Shown: positions 1-11,586 of the stretch, in pieces | How positions within the stretch are numbered: position 1 is the first letter of the stretch | How the letters are laid out: every line of letters starts with the position of its first letter | Source: Holothuria scabra | Taxonomy: Eukaryota > Echinodermata > Holothuroidea > Aspidochirotida > Holothuriidae | Length of the DNA: 64,000 bases | Direction: 5' to 3' | Assembly: GCA_037179385.1 (NCBI GenBank) | Contig: CM074179.1 | Coordinates: 37,995,224 to 38,059,223, forward strand | Translations under genes and position numbers: made by a program | Notes under the pieces: model-generated | Database searches by the model: none | What the model was told of the DNA's origin: nothing | What the model saw: only the letters and a program-made list of their open reading frames with translations

Positions 1-1187
1 TTACATTTTTTATGATGTTATCTTGAAGACTAGACCTGATGGTTATCAGCTGTAGTACATTGAGGAAGTTTGAAAGCTCAAGGCTCAGCGTTGCCGTTCT
101 TTTGGCTGGGGTACTATATTGTCCATAAGAAGTCCCCTGAGTTTCCTTTCATATTACTTTACATTTCTTTATCTCAAAAGATAACGTCTGTCATAATAAC
201 AAAAGATATTCCAAAAGTGTATTCCAAACATTCGAAGACTTTCATCACAGTACGTTGGGTACAGTTTATTTTGCATTACTTTATTGTTTATATGTGTATC
301 GAGAGGAGTGCGGACGCTATACAAATGTCTTCTATGATATTTTGATTACTGGATGTATTCATTTTGAATGTGGATTAATCATTTTGGAATACATACATCA
401 CGGTTGAATGAGCCCTTGACTATACTCCTTTAAGTTAGTCATCGAAAACACAAAGTTTGTCTTATGTATTGTGTTTTCGTTTTCGCGACTCAAACACTTT
501 TACACTATAACCTTGCCGGTGGTTGTTTTACCCTTGAAACATGGAACATCGGTGCAGTGTCTCATGCATTGCATCAACTCAAAAAATCATTGTAAGAAAA
601 ATGACTTAAAGTAGTCACCCGGTCTAAAGTTGCATGTTTGATAAAATAAAATTGATATAATTTAGAGGTTGATGTTGTGCCGTTTGATATCTCAAGTGCA
701 ACTATTCAAGCAAGTTTACAGTAACGATGAGAAACATCACGTTTGTCATATGACAAAAGATTAGAGCGAATATTTTGATTTTCTACCAAAGCTACTTTAA
801 GATATGAAAATCCTCTGAAAGTTAGGCTATTAACCTTTTCAATGCAATATTGAAACATCTTTTTAAAACTAGTTTTTAGGAAATAGCTTTCTACGCCAGT
901 GTGTCTCAATTCAGAGACAATATTAAACTTAGTTCTGTTTTCATTAATGTTTTGTTTTTTTTTTCGATGCTAATTACGCACATATGACTGAAGTTATCAT
1001 TATATGACAATTACCTAACGATACGCAGTTGCCAGCGGGTTAGTTTCAACTATCAAATTCATTACGTATTTTTGTTGCTGAGAGTGGGTCAACAATACAC
1101 ATCTTTCTGACAACTCAGCAGGCTACTGGGGAGGTAGTTAAGAGGATACAACAAAGCTTGATTAGGTTTGACCGTTATAACATGCCA
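1..1187. other. No gene seen
   Basis: AT-rich sequence with short chance ORFs only. No protein domain, tRNA arm or inverted terminal repeat was recognised here. Confidence 0.6.
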
Positions 1188-1400
1188 CCTTCGGAATAAC
1201 ACATACTTTTGTATCAGGTCACCACTTTTAAAATAAGTTCGACTACTTTTGTAATGAAGGTCATCACTGTTGTAACGAATTCGTCCACTTGTGTAATTTT
1301 TGAGTTCACTACACTTTCATAATTCTCATTGACCACTTTTGCAATTGAGAATAAAATCTTTAACCATTTTTATAATCGCCAGTCTGTCTCTTTTATAATT
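1188..1400. repeat. Degenerate ~25-base tandem repeats
   Basis: A run of about eight diverged units, each built round CCACTTTTGTAAT followed by a variable stretch ending in TTC or TCACC. Unit length drifts between about 21 and 31 bases, so this is an old minisatellite-like tract. It ends a few bases before the first piggyBac-like MITE. Confidence 0.55.
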
Positions 1401-1418
1401 AAAGTCTGCAGCAATTAA

Positions 1419-1669
1419 CCTTTTACCGTTGTGCTCCGATCGGGGCATATTTGCCCGACTCGGGAGTGGGCGGAAAAGTGGACGTAGCCCGTCCCGCATC
1501 GGCTTCGGTAGGCCATTGACCCCGTGACCTTAAAGTATTGTCTCTCTTGCTGTTGTGGCCGAATTTTCGGGTAGCTACTCGCAGTTTCGAGCTCCGCGTG
1601 AAGCAGTAAAGATGTGTGACAGCCGAGCTCTCCGCATGGGTCCAAAAGGACCCAAACAACGGTAAAGGG
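1419..1669 (+). mobile_element. piggyBac-like MITE, copy 1
   Basis: A 251-base non-autonomous element flanked on both sides by TTAA (1415-1418 and 1670-1673), the target site duplicated by piggyBac transposases. The left end reads CCTTTTACCGTTG and the right end is its reverse complement with one mismatch. The interior is GC-richer than the surroundings and is almost the same as the copy at 2001-2242. A palindrome GGGTCCAAAAGGACCC lies near the right end. Short ORFs on the minus strand run through it but resemble no protein. Family assignment rests on TTAA plus CCYT ends. Confidence 0.75.
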
Positions 1670-1673
1670 TTAA

Positions 1674-1996
1674 GGACACGGTTTTAATGAATTTTGTTTT
1701 CAATCACAAAGGTATTAGAATTTGGTTCGAAATCAGAATATAAAACATTAAAGTTATTACGTGATGTAGTCGAGTCCGGCGCGTCCGAGTCACCGAGTGT
1801 CACGAGTCCGGCAATTTTCAACTTTCAAAGATAGAGTCTGGACTAGGACTCAAGTCCCTGTACCTTCTCAATGAAACAAAGGACCTCTCTAGCCGATTCC
1901 TTCAATTGCTGAAATCACTAGTACGACTGAAGGCTTGACCACAGCCTTGGGTTATTTGAGGGCTTTTCAGGTTGTCAGTGAGAGTAATGGCCGACT
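1674..1996. other. Spacer between the two piggyBac-like MITEs
   Basis: No gene. The only structure seen is a cluster of CGAGTCC/GAGTC words at about 1770-1815. Confidence 0.5.
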
Positions 1997-2000
1997 TTAA

Positions 2001-2242
2001 CCCTTTACCGTTGTACTCCGATCGGGGCATATCTGAGCGCCTCGGGAGTGGGCGGAAAAGCGGACGTACCCCTCCCCGCATCGGCTTCCTTAAACTTAAA
2101 CCTTAAACTATTGTCTCTCTCGTTGTTGTGCCCGAATTTTCGGGTGGCTACTCGCAGTTTCGAGCTCCGCGTGAAACAGTAAAGATGGGTGACAGCCGAG
2201 CTCTCCGCATGGGTCCAAAAGGACCCAAACAACGGTAAAGGG
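2001..2242 (+). mobile_element. piggyBac-like MITE, copy 2
   Basis: A 242-base element in the same orientation as the copy at 1419-1669, flanked by TTAA at 1997-2000 and 2243-2246. Its terminal inverted repeat CCCTTTACCGTTGT is perfect at both ends. It differs from copy 1 by scattered substitutions and a short deletion in the middle (around 2090-2110). The nearly perfect ends suggest it is the less decayed of the two. No transposase is encoded, so mobility would depend on an enzyme supplied elsewhere. Confidence 0.8.
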
Positions 2243-2246
2243 TTAA

Positions 2247-3288
2247 AAGCCGAAACCGATATATTGTGGCTTCACCCGTATCTTGGTTTATTGATACTCA
2301 TTTAATTGGTACTCATATGGGTTTAATCAGAATGTTCCATGCTACTTGCCACAGATTCTGATAGTTGGAGATGTCCTCTTTCTCATTCTAGTTCTAATCC
2401 TGGCTCTTGTGTTTAAAATGTTTTGGGAACGTTACTCCATTTTTGAATAAAAAAGGACCCATTTAGATTTTTAGTCACGGTGAGAATTTTTTTGAAACTT
2501 TTACGCGTTTTCCACGATTTTTTTAATCGTACAACATCGTACAGTAATAGGCATGGTTTCCGTTTATCCTAAGTTATCCAACAGGCTTCCTTGCCATTAC
2601 AAACCTTTTTTTTTTTCTTGAGCTATTAAAATTGGTTTCACACAATGCGATGTAAAATACTGTACTGCAAAGTACCCTTATGCGAGATGAGAACAATTAA
2701 TAAGCATGCATATTTCATATTTCCTCAATTTCGCTTTTCGAATTGATGCATTCACCCGCGTACATACTTCAGCTACGTGTCGTTCTTGTGATAACAAGTA
2801 TGTCAGTTTTTGTGCACAGAGTAATTTACAATGATGGCAATGTGTTATGTTTCGGACAGTATAAATTTACACATGTCCTTATAATCATTGTGCAAAACGT
2901 TGAGGCGCCATTAGCACTTTAGAAAGAACTAAAGAAATTCTTACTCATATGTGAAGATATACAAGAGTTTTCTACAATTAGGATGAATGAAAGGCTAAAT
3001 GTAAGCATTTCAAGCAAAAGTAAATCAATTGGTTGAGATAATAGGAAATAATAACATGTTTTCATCAGCATTCTGTCCCCAAATTTCCCTTTCAAGGCCC
3101 CCAATTGTGCATTGAAGGGGATTTATGTTTGCTGCACATACGGATAAATGTATGTAGCTTTTACAACAACCTTTAACATACACATACGCACACACACATA
3201 CGCTGTTAACTTCTGTTTTACTTCAATGAAATATTAAAGGAGCGACTGTAGTGTTTTCTTTTAATGAAAGCTCGGTAGTTAGTTAGAG
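2247..3288. other. No gene seen
   Basis: AT-rich sequence with a short poly-T run near 2607 and a CACATACGCA-type stretch near 3180. No coding or RNA feature was recognised. Confidence 0.55.
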
Positions 3289-3293
3289 TTTAA

Positions 3294-3588
3294 AGGACCG
3301 AACCTCTAACCCCAAACTACAATTTTGGTACGGGGGGTACCGAAATTCTCAATTGGCTCAGCTCTTTGATTGACAGCTAATTCAAACAATGCAGAGTACC
3401 AAAGCTTATCTTACACAGTGTAAACGTCCTCAGAGTGTTTTGATTATAAATACTGAGTTTTTCTATACCAAACTTGAAGCAATAAACTGACATTGGATCT
3501 GGATGAGGATGAATTTCTGACAATTGTGGGAGGGGCTTAAGTAAGACGGTTAGGAGAATTGGAACTGTTTGGGGTGAGAGAACTCGGC
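3294..3588 (+). mobile_element. MITE with TTYAA flanks, copy 1
   Basis: A 295-base element flanked by TTTAA at 3289-3293 and 3589-3593. The ends form imperfect inverted repeats carrying CTCTAACCCCAAAC on the left and the complement of CTCTCACCCCAAAC on the right. An inverted copy lies at 55621-55914, which defines both borders. No coding capacity. The superfamily is not certain; the five-base flank could also be read as TTAA with an extra base. Confidence 0.7.
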
Positions 3589-3593
3589 TTTAA

Positions 3594-3820
3594 CGTTCCA
3601 GTTTCCAACCTACTGGTTCAAGTCGAGCAGGCCACGGCCTTTTACCTAGCTGTGGCTCACTGGCTTGCTTTCCCTGCTCAATTGCTTATGCGGAGCGTCA
3701 CGCACAACGGCAGCAGGTTCCATTGATAGAGTCTTTGGTATGACTCAACCTGGGAATAGAACCGGGGCCTTCCGAGTGAGAAGCGGGTGCTCTTACCGTC
3801 AGACCAAACAGGTGATCATG
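3594..3820 (-). mobile_element. tRNA-derived SINE copy
   Basis: On the minus strand the head is tRNA-like, with an A-box-like segment (GGTCTGACGGTAAGAGC) and a B-box-like segment (GGTTCTATTCC). These are the internal Pol III promoter parts of tRNA-derived SINEs. The body and the tail (TTGGAAACTGG type) are shared with the copy at 58047-58275. The element lies directly between the TTYAA MITE and the GAGTGAA foldback element, which abuts its head. Confidence 0.6.
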
Positions 3821-4200
3821 CACTCTAAAATCAAAAGAGTGAAATTGGTCAATCTTTGAAGGAGTGAAAAGTGTAAATTCACTCCATTAGAGTGATAATT
3901 CACTCCAAGAGGAGTGAATTTCCTTCCAAAAAAAGTGAAATTCCCTTAAAACGAGCGAAGTTTCCCTCTTGACCGAGTGCCCACAGTGATCGCTCTTAAA
4001 AAAGAGCGATCATTGCAGGCACTCGTGGAAGAGTGAATTTTCCCTCTTCCTCTAGTGAATTTCGCTCTTTTTGGAGGGAACTTCACTCTTTTTGGAGGGA
4101 AATTCACTCCTCTTGGAGTGAATTGTCACTCTAATGAAGTGAATTTACACTTTTCGCTCGATCAAACAGTGACTAAGTTCACTTTTTTGATTTTAGAGTG
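3821..4200. mobile_element. GAGTGAA foldback element, copy 1
   Basis: A 380-base near-palindrome. It begins CACTCTAAAATC and ends with the complement GATTTTAGAGTG, and nearly the whole interior consists of alternating GAGTGAA and TTCACTC words. The centre is a perfect hairpin, GATCGCTCTT/AAGAGCGATC, near 3989-4012. This is the structure of a foldback transposon or a MITE with full-length inverted repeats. A second copy lies at 58947-59368. No protein is encoded; the ORF through it is a by-product of the repeat. Confidence 0.8.
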
Positions 4201-5897
4201 TGAAAGATTTGAAACAGTTGAAGAACAGTCTATCAGTTGAGACTATAAGTGACTAATATAGTGTAGCGATAAAAAACAACCGTATCGGAGAAACAAAAAT
4301 TGCATCTTACAGTTCTCAAGTATGTTTCAAGTGTTAATTATAATGCAACACGTAGGAATTGAAGCCTTGTATAGTTGTTGGTGCTGACAACACCGGATCC
4401 TTGTAAAGTTCGATGAAACTTGGAAAGGCTAGGTAGCCGGTGTATGGTGTATTGCCATACTCCCTTGAAATTCAGAAGGGATTTTCGCCGGTCAATGAAG
4501 TTGCTCGAATTATAATCATCATAACCTTATGTCGTAAGGTAATCAAATAGTTTGCAGAATGTCCTTTCCAGCTTATTTTCCAAAGATTAATTTTTTTTTA
4601 CATTATCATTCCATCCAATGGTTGTAGTTCATTTCATCTGGTAACTTTCTGATCATTTTATAACTTACTCATTTTTCTTTATTGAATTGTACATTTTATT
4701 GCAAAGGAAAGCTCAAAATAATGATTGTTTAGATTCTGCTCAGTAGTCGGTTAGAATTGATTTAAAATGAATTCTAACAGTCTAATCCATCTTCATAGGA
4801 CATTCTTGAGTCGAGTTATGAAATGTTCAAATTTATTCATTTTAAACAAACTAGTCCATTGAGCAATAATCTCTGGCTTATTTGATGTACAGGCCACATT
4901 ACCCGTTCTGTTTTTCTTTAAAATTCAAACTTTTTTTTATGACCTTAAGCAACTCGGGGCAAGTTTTCTTGCATAGCATGTTGCATAATAATTTACATCA
5001 TCACATAAGAGTTATAATATATATCAAACCTTGGTACAAGGTGCAGTAACTTCCAGAAAAACAAAGAAATACAAAATTTGTACTTTGAACAGTACAAAAA
5101 GACATCACAAACTACTGTTTCAATTTGAGCGAATACACTTAAACATTTTGTGTCTGCGTTTGAGGTCCATTGGAGATGGGAGTTGGACTGTTAGAGTTCA
5201 TATTTATGGTGTTTATTACATAATTTTGACTATATTTTACTAACGGTACACTGCAACCAACTAATTTGGGTGTTTTTAACCTACATTAATTCAGGTTAGT
5301 CGGTACACGGTTCCAACGACTAGATAATTATTTTTGCCCAGGTTTTTTAATCATTTTTTGAGTGCAGACAAAATATGATCTGAAAGGAACATTCTACATC
5401 AGACAAATTAGAAACATGATCTCGAAATTTTGTGATCAAGCAACATATTTGTGATTGCCTGATGTGAGAATTTATTATTAATGTTTAATTTGGAAAATGT
5501 AATTTACAAGAAATAAAATGCCACGGAAAATATGAACAGGCAACCCTTTTCACTTTTAGGAGTGGTAAGAAACTAGAAAAAAATCAGCCATATGATATGT
5601 TTTGTACCGTACTCGTTAAATTGTCATTTTCGAAACAAAACAAGATTCAACAAAACAAGAGTCTCTGACGTGGAACGTTTGAATGATATAGAATAAAATT
5701 GTTATTAAAAGCGGGGAAGCAAGGCATGTTAAAGCTAATGTTAGACCAAAATTTTAAACAAACCGGTATGCGGAAAATAGTTGACAAGTTACGGCTTCTC
5801 TTTCCATACTTTTATAAGGCAATTTCAAGTATGAACCAATAAAACCCTCTCAAAATCCTCTTTCAAAGGAGCACCAACTAGAAAACTCTTTCAACAA
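4201..5897. other. No gene seen; presumed downstream flank of the NACHT gene
   Basis: AT-rich sequence without a supported gene. On the minus strand, the direction of the NACHT gene, AATAAA occurs at about 5471-5476, roughly 420 bases past the stop. It could be a polyadenylation signal, but such hexamers are common in AT-rich DNA. Confidence 0.5.
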
Positions 5898-7597
5898 TTA
5901 ACAAGGTCCTTGTGTAATGGTCATTCCTGGAACTAATTCATTCAAATATTTGTTAACTTTTCTTACGTTAAGTTTTGTCTTGGATTTAAAGAGGTACTGA
6001 TTTGAACGTAGTATACTTACTCCTTTGCTACTAGCCAAGTCAAGCAGCTGTATTGTAGACCGCTGTAACAGAAGTTGTTGGCCGTAATTCAACAAAACTA
6101 CATGAGAACAAAGATCACGAACAGAACCGAGGATTGTATCCACGTTGCCTTCTTTCTCTAGAATACACAAAATTGCAAAATGCTGGGCATTTTCAGTGTT
6201 CTTTAAATGCTCGATGATTTTGCAAGAGGCGTCAGAACTGAGTCCACATGCAAACCTGAATACATACTGCAGATCGAAGGGGTCTAGTTCTTTCAAGATG
6301 TCACTAATATCTTTTCTTCCGAGAATTGCATGAAATAGCTTTAATAATGTTCCGTCGTAACCCATATACCTGACATTACTCTTGCTTGCATAGGATGATA
6401 AAAAATGAGCAGCGTACCACTCACAGAACAGTTTATGGTAAAATCTAACCTCCGTCTTTTCTGGCACTAAATAAGAGGCAACCATAGAATCATATGACGA
6501 TTTAATATCAAGAACTTCCTCTTCAACTAAGATTCCTAATCGTACATATTGGTGGTAGAAATCTTCTCCAAGGCGTTGGCACAAGTCCTCCTTTCCCCAA
6601 AGCAGTTTTTGGTTTGCTTTGCACAGACTTTCAAATGCCACCCTATCGAGCTCACTGTGGTCTTCTTCGAATTTTTCAAATCCTTCAACGTTGTCATCTC
6701 TCATCTTATTTTTAAGGTGATGGTGGAAGCACTTGATCATGTAAGAGAAGAAACTTGTCACCGATTTAAACCTTTGTAAATGTTCACTCTCGTGACTCAT
6801 GTGTGCAAACATTACAAAGAACAATGGGACCTGGCAAAGGTCAGCTAAGACTGGGTTTTCAAGAAGCATCCGTTTTACTGCGTCAACAGCCCTTTCGTCA
6901 TTTCCTACAACGGCCTTACGGATATACTCATGTCGTGCATTGTCATCAAACCCAGTCAACCGAATGCGTTGAGTTTGAGGTGGAGTCTCCTCGGGCAAGC
7001 ACGCTGTTCTCGTCAAAAGTAGTACGTCAAACTTCTGGAACATATCCCTCTTAATTATTCGTTTGATGTCGGATACTATTTTACTATCCCGATCAGGATA
7101 TTCATCGAAGCCATCTAGAATAATCAACACCTTTTCATTTTCTATAAAAATGTGTTTTATGTCTTCTTCTGTAAGACTCGAGTCCGATGGTAAAATGAAC
7201 CGTTTAATGGCTTTGAATACTGATGTAACTCCGCCTAACTGCTTCAGCTTTAGAAGAATAACTATCTCATACTTATCGGCAAGCCCATTAGCTATACCTT
7301 CACACCAGTCGTAAGCAAGTTGCAGAGTCAATGTTGATTTGCCAAAGCCAGGTTCGCCTTCTATAATACGTCTGTCCGATTTTACCCGAGTATTGCTGAA
7401 TATATCCTGATAAGAAGGTAGTTTACACCAAGATTCTTCTTCCACTCTGTCTCTATCTGAAATCAAGTACTCGACGCCACCTTCTACAAATACTCTGTTC
7501 ACACAAAATAGTCGATCGCGGATGTATGGGATTGGTTGAACTGCGTCGTAGAGATTTTTATATTTACGTCTCAATTCTTGCAGAAACAGTATTTTTG
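5898..7597 (-). CDS. NACHT-domain exon of an NLR-like innate immune receptor
   Basis: A large exon encoding a STAND-class NTPase, the oligomerisation engine of cytosolic NOD-like receptors. Counting from the TTG codon at 7574, a linker with QPIPYIRDRL (13-22) leads to Walker A GEPGFGKST (73-81) and Walker B VLIILDGFDE (149-158). A sensor-like LLLTRT follows, then a helical region of about 330 residues. The 5' border is an acceptor (pyrimidine tract then GCAG) with exon base 1 at 7597, entering in phase 1; the frame is open from there. The true start is therefore in another exon. The frame ends at a stop at 5898, but a good donor (AAC|GTAAGA, exon end 5967) lies 70 bases earlier, so the last residues could be intronic and LRR exons could follow. 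None were seen in the window. No frameshift or stop interrupts the domain, so it looks functional. Similar linkers are known in echinoderm NLR families; the exact orthologue is unknown. Confidence 0.88.
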
Positions 7598-10019
7598 CTG
7601 CAAATGAAAAAGATAAAATCTATAAAAGCATAAATGTCCTTCTCTAACAACTCCCTGCTTTGTTTCACAAGTAACCAATTGAAAAGAAGAAAAGTGATCC
7701 ACGTTGCTGTGTTTTAGAAGCTGGGTTGGTCTTGCATGTAATTTGTTATCCGACAAATAGTCTTAATTTTTCATTTTCCAACAGCAGTCACCACAAATTA
7801 GAGTACTGGAGTAAACTTTCATGTTTCATGTTTGGTTTTAAGGTGTTATGGGACAATATTTTTTCTCCTCAAATATGAATTTTACTATAAATTAAGTGAT
7901 TGGTTTATCTTGAGTGCATAATACTTGGGCCTAAAATATCATGGGAAATACTATTTAAGGGGAATAAAAAAGAAAATTGTTAGATTTTTCCGCTTATTCA
8001 AAACTTCAAAACACTTTCGTGACCTATCTTGCCCTTTAAACGACCACTTCAGCATTTCTATATTCTGGTAAAAACAAGTTCAGGGGGGAAGACGAGGTGC
8101 TGAAACAAAAGGTTAAATTCTCTGTCAACTTAAATCCTGATTGTCAGTTTAATTGTTTTCTTTTTTAATATTATATACTCGGAAAAACTATTGCAACAAA
8201 TTGCGCCTTTTTTGCCAGTTCGTGGGGCAAGGAAGTAGCATCTTGTTCACACATCTATTGAAAACATTTAGAAGACTTCACATGTATAAATACCTCCCAA
8301 ATACAACATCATTTCAATTATCTTTTTCTAAAACGTTACTTCGTGTGTCATTAAACAGAACGTCCTAACGCTTCGTGAGTAAAAACATATATAGTTTCTG
8401 ATTTGAGGAAGTCTATGAGGAAAACTTAGTATACTTGTTGGCGCTCATGATGTTATTCCTTCTCCGAGCAACAGATTGTCTACTTAGCAACTAACTCTGG
8501 TCTCAATAACCAAAGAAGACATATTACTAGTCATAAACCTCTTGTCACTAGAAGTTGAAATAAGGCCTTGTAGGCTGCCTCATAGACACAAGGAATGGGA
8601 TTTCTTTTGGTCATTCCGATTAACATCTGCACTAAGCTTGGCAATGTTCGGTCAACTACTTAGGCGATGGGAGTGTGTTACCTAAAGCGAATTGGAATTC
8701 GACCTAAAAGCTTCAAAGCTGGTCACAAACAATATTAACACAGGAAGTATGTTATAACTGTTAACCGTGACTCTACAAAGATCGGTTATTACTTAATGGG
8801 GCGCAGCCAGGATCCCATCACGAAGCAAATATTCCAATGATTATATGAAGTAATCTTCTTTGGTGTGGCGTAGTTATTTCGGACGAGGGTGTTTAATTCA
8901 GTCCATGACCGCGGCCTGATGAAAGGGGCTCAATTTGTTTCTCTTCTTTTCTGATCAGTTTTTGGATCTCATGTAATATGAAACTTCGGCTAACATCAGG
9001 TACAGTATTTGGAACCTTTCTTCAAGCAGTCAGGTGTGTTAGCGATAGTTTACGAATATCTGTAGTTTATCCACGCTAAGATTTTTTGTTTCACTATTGG
9101 AAAGGACACCATCTATCACCGTCCTTAGAAATGGGCTAAAGGAAGAAAGGTATCTTTCTCCCGATTTAGATCTTAAAGTGTATGTAGATGGAAATTAAGA
9201 AACGCTTCAAAAGGAGTTGAAGCATTTAAACATTTTTTTTTAATATTTTGTTGCCATTTTTAGATGCTAAGTGCGTGGAACTTGTTGCGAAACAATTTGC
9301 TTCAAAAACGCTTAATTGCTTTTCATTTAGTGTTTGAGAGTGAAACATGTTAGGAGTTTATAAGTGTTTATAAAAAAAAAAAAAAAAAGTAACTAACTCC
9401 TTAATACCTTTTTCAGAATGAAGAATGTATGTTTTTCTTAAACCAGGTTTTCTTATAGACAGATCCTTAAAGTACCTAAAACAAAGCCAGTACTTCAAAT
9501 GAAAAGCGGATAAGCGAAGTGGTTTGCAAAGATCCTGGCTTCAAGTCGTTAGGACATAAGTAAAGGTACGGCCCAGACGATAAGACTCTTCAGACCTAAA
9601 GTGGCACCAGTCACGAAAGAATTGAGGCTTGAGTTCACTTTCAATCTGCCGCCCAAACACTCAAAATGAACTCTGATCTCGACTATTTTTTCTGTTAATT
9701 TACAACTCAAGTTTACCCCGTTTCCTATAAAAAAAAAAAAAATAAATCTCTTCAATGCGTTTCCAATGAAATTTACTTTCATTATCAATGTACGATTCGG
9801 TAAACTCCCCATCGTGCGTCTCACATCCCCGATTCTAGTTACGACACCACCGCATCGCAGTAGTTTGACTTTAAAGTTTAACTAGAAAGCTAGTGATTCC
9901 TTTCTGCTGAAATTTTCTTTTTTTAAAATCGACGGTGAAGAAAAAAAATACGCTTCAACCTCACAATATGGATGATACACATCACCCTCATCATCGCCCT
10001 CACTCTTACCTCGTTTGAG

Positions 10020-10520
10020 ATATCGAGTTTAAAAATGTTTACCCCCTGATCTCTAGTGACCCCAGAAGAATTTTGATACCTACCAAAAGTAATACGGTTC
10101 ATCTACTAATTATGGACAATGCGCATGCTCAGTACAATGTCAGATTCTAACCCTCCTAGAGATATGGTGCTTCAATTTTTTTTTTTTTTTTTTTTTTTTG
10201 GGGGGGGGGTTTACTCTTGACTCCCGACAGCAAGTGACGTTTGACATCCCACAAAACCAATAGGGATCATGTAGTAAGTATGTACTAGGGAGCAATTTCT
10301 AAGCTATTACCATTTGACATCTGGTGACCCAAAATTACCTGGACCTTTACCAAAAATATTAGGAATTATCTCATTAATTTGGCTAACTTACGCATTATAT
10401 AGGAGATTTGAAAAAAAAAGTAGACTTCTCGAGATATCGTGTTTAACAGGTTTGAACATTTGACCCCTGGGGACCCCAAATATCATTCGACTTCAACCTA
10501 AAATGATAGAGGGTATGTAC
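10020..10520. repeat. Degenerate dispersed repeat with GACCCC words
   Basis: Related blocks of about 150-190 bases, each starting near GAGATATCG and containing TTTGACCCCTGG or TTTGACATC followed by ACCCC/ACCCA, recur here two to three times. A TTTTT-GGGGG homopolymer junction (about 10178-10208) interrupts the second block. No coding potential. Confidence 0.45.
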
Positions 10521-10842
10521 TCAGTATGCCAACCTACACACCAAGTGTGAGAGCTTAAGAAAAAAAATAAGCTAAAAGTGATCCATGTAGGTAAGAATAA
10601 CGTTCCACAGAGGTACAAATCTTTGTTATCATCTCTGGCGTACGTAGCGAGGGGCATTGAACCATGGCTTCCTCACGAGAAACGTTTATTTAGATCCCCG
10701 AAATACATCCTCTTAATTCAGAGCATCTCGAATTTAACCAACATTCACATCAGAGAAATAACATACTTTCAATTCTGTTCAGGGTCGTAGTGAGCAGGGG
10801 AGGGGTGTTGGAGTATCAAAACGCCAAATATTTTGGCCACCG

Positions 10843-10852
10843 GAAGAAAGAA

Positions 10853-10903
<51 letters not shown>

Positions 10904-10950
10904 GGAAGAAAGAAAGAAAGAAAGAAAGAAAATGAAGAAAATAAAGAAAA
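10843..10950 (+). repeat. (GAAA)n microsatellite
   Basis: About 100 bases of GAAA units with a few GGAA interruptions. The lysine/glutamate ORF across it is an artefact of the repeat. Confidence 0.95.
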
Positions 10951-11248
10951 AGTGAAAACGGGAGCCATCAGGACTACCGTTGGCCGCATTAACAAATAAT
11001 TGTTTTTGTTTTTGTATTTTTTTCAGGTAAAGACTACATAAAAGAATTCGAGCTTGTTTCGAAATGGCGAAAGCAGGACTGAGTTCTTTTAGACTTTAAT
11101 GTCCCTACACGTTGTATGCTATAGCTTTGTTTCACCAACTCCGTTGGTTTCAACATAAGCGCCTATGTATCGGTAATGCGCATGTTTGTCAAGTTACAGA
11201 CCAACAGTGCAAAGCTTCATACAGTGAATATACGAAAATTACATCAAA

Positions 11249-11515
11249 ATGATGAATACTCAACGACCCGATCCAGATAGACCAAAAGGTAAATCTGGGA
11301 AACGCAAACGAAGAACAATACAATGTGAGGAGTGTGGGAATACGTTTGACGATGACTACAGGCTAAAACATAATCAGAAATACCACATGGACATGATAAA
11401 TAGTCATACACATATGAAATATAAATTGGCCAATGCACCCAGAACCCACTCGAGGCTGCTCAGAAGAAACTTTATAGGCAAAAAAGCCAAGACGTCGACC
11501 GAACTATTTGATTAA
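11249..11515 (+). CDS. Small ORF with one C2H2-like zinc finger
   Basis: An 88-codon ORF beginning ATGATG with an A at position -3. Residues 10-22 are basic (KGKSGKRKRR) and are followed by a finger: C-x2-C, 11 residues, H-x4-H (from about residue 25 to 45, QCEECGNTF then HNQKYH). After it the frame runs about 40 residues, basic, then stops. N-terminal fingers of this kind occur in transposase-derived invertebrate proteins of the hAT/ZMYM type, so this may be the first exon or a remnant of such a gene. It lies antisense inside the presumed NLR intron. No clear donor was found within the ORF, and expression is unproven. Confidence 0.4.
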   Translation: MMNTQRPDPDRPKGKSGKRKRRTIQCEECGNTFDDDYRLKHNQKYHMDMINSHTHMKYKLANAPRTHSRLLRRNFIGKKAKTSTELFD

Positions 11516-11555
11516 TTATCAAGGCCTCGTTGCATCAAACGAACGGACCTTCAGC

Positions 11556-11586
11556 CAGGGAGGTGTTATTAGATAACACCTCCCTG
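11556..11586. repeat. Perfect 14-base hairpin
   Basis: Arms CAGGGAGGTGTTAT and its exact complement are separated by TAG. It begins 41 bases after the stop of the zinc-finger ORF. It could act as an RNA stem-loop at the 3' end of that transcript or be a remnant of a palindromic element; the sequence does not decide. Confidence 0.6.

Noticed and set aside
1415..1659. Two overlapping ORFs similar to one at 2005-2232
   Set aside because: Similarity is due to the two MITE copies; indels between copies shift the frame and no protein family is resembled.
6145..7314. Plus-strand ORFs opposite the NACHT exon
   Set aside because: They are antisense shadows of a well-supported coding exon.
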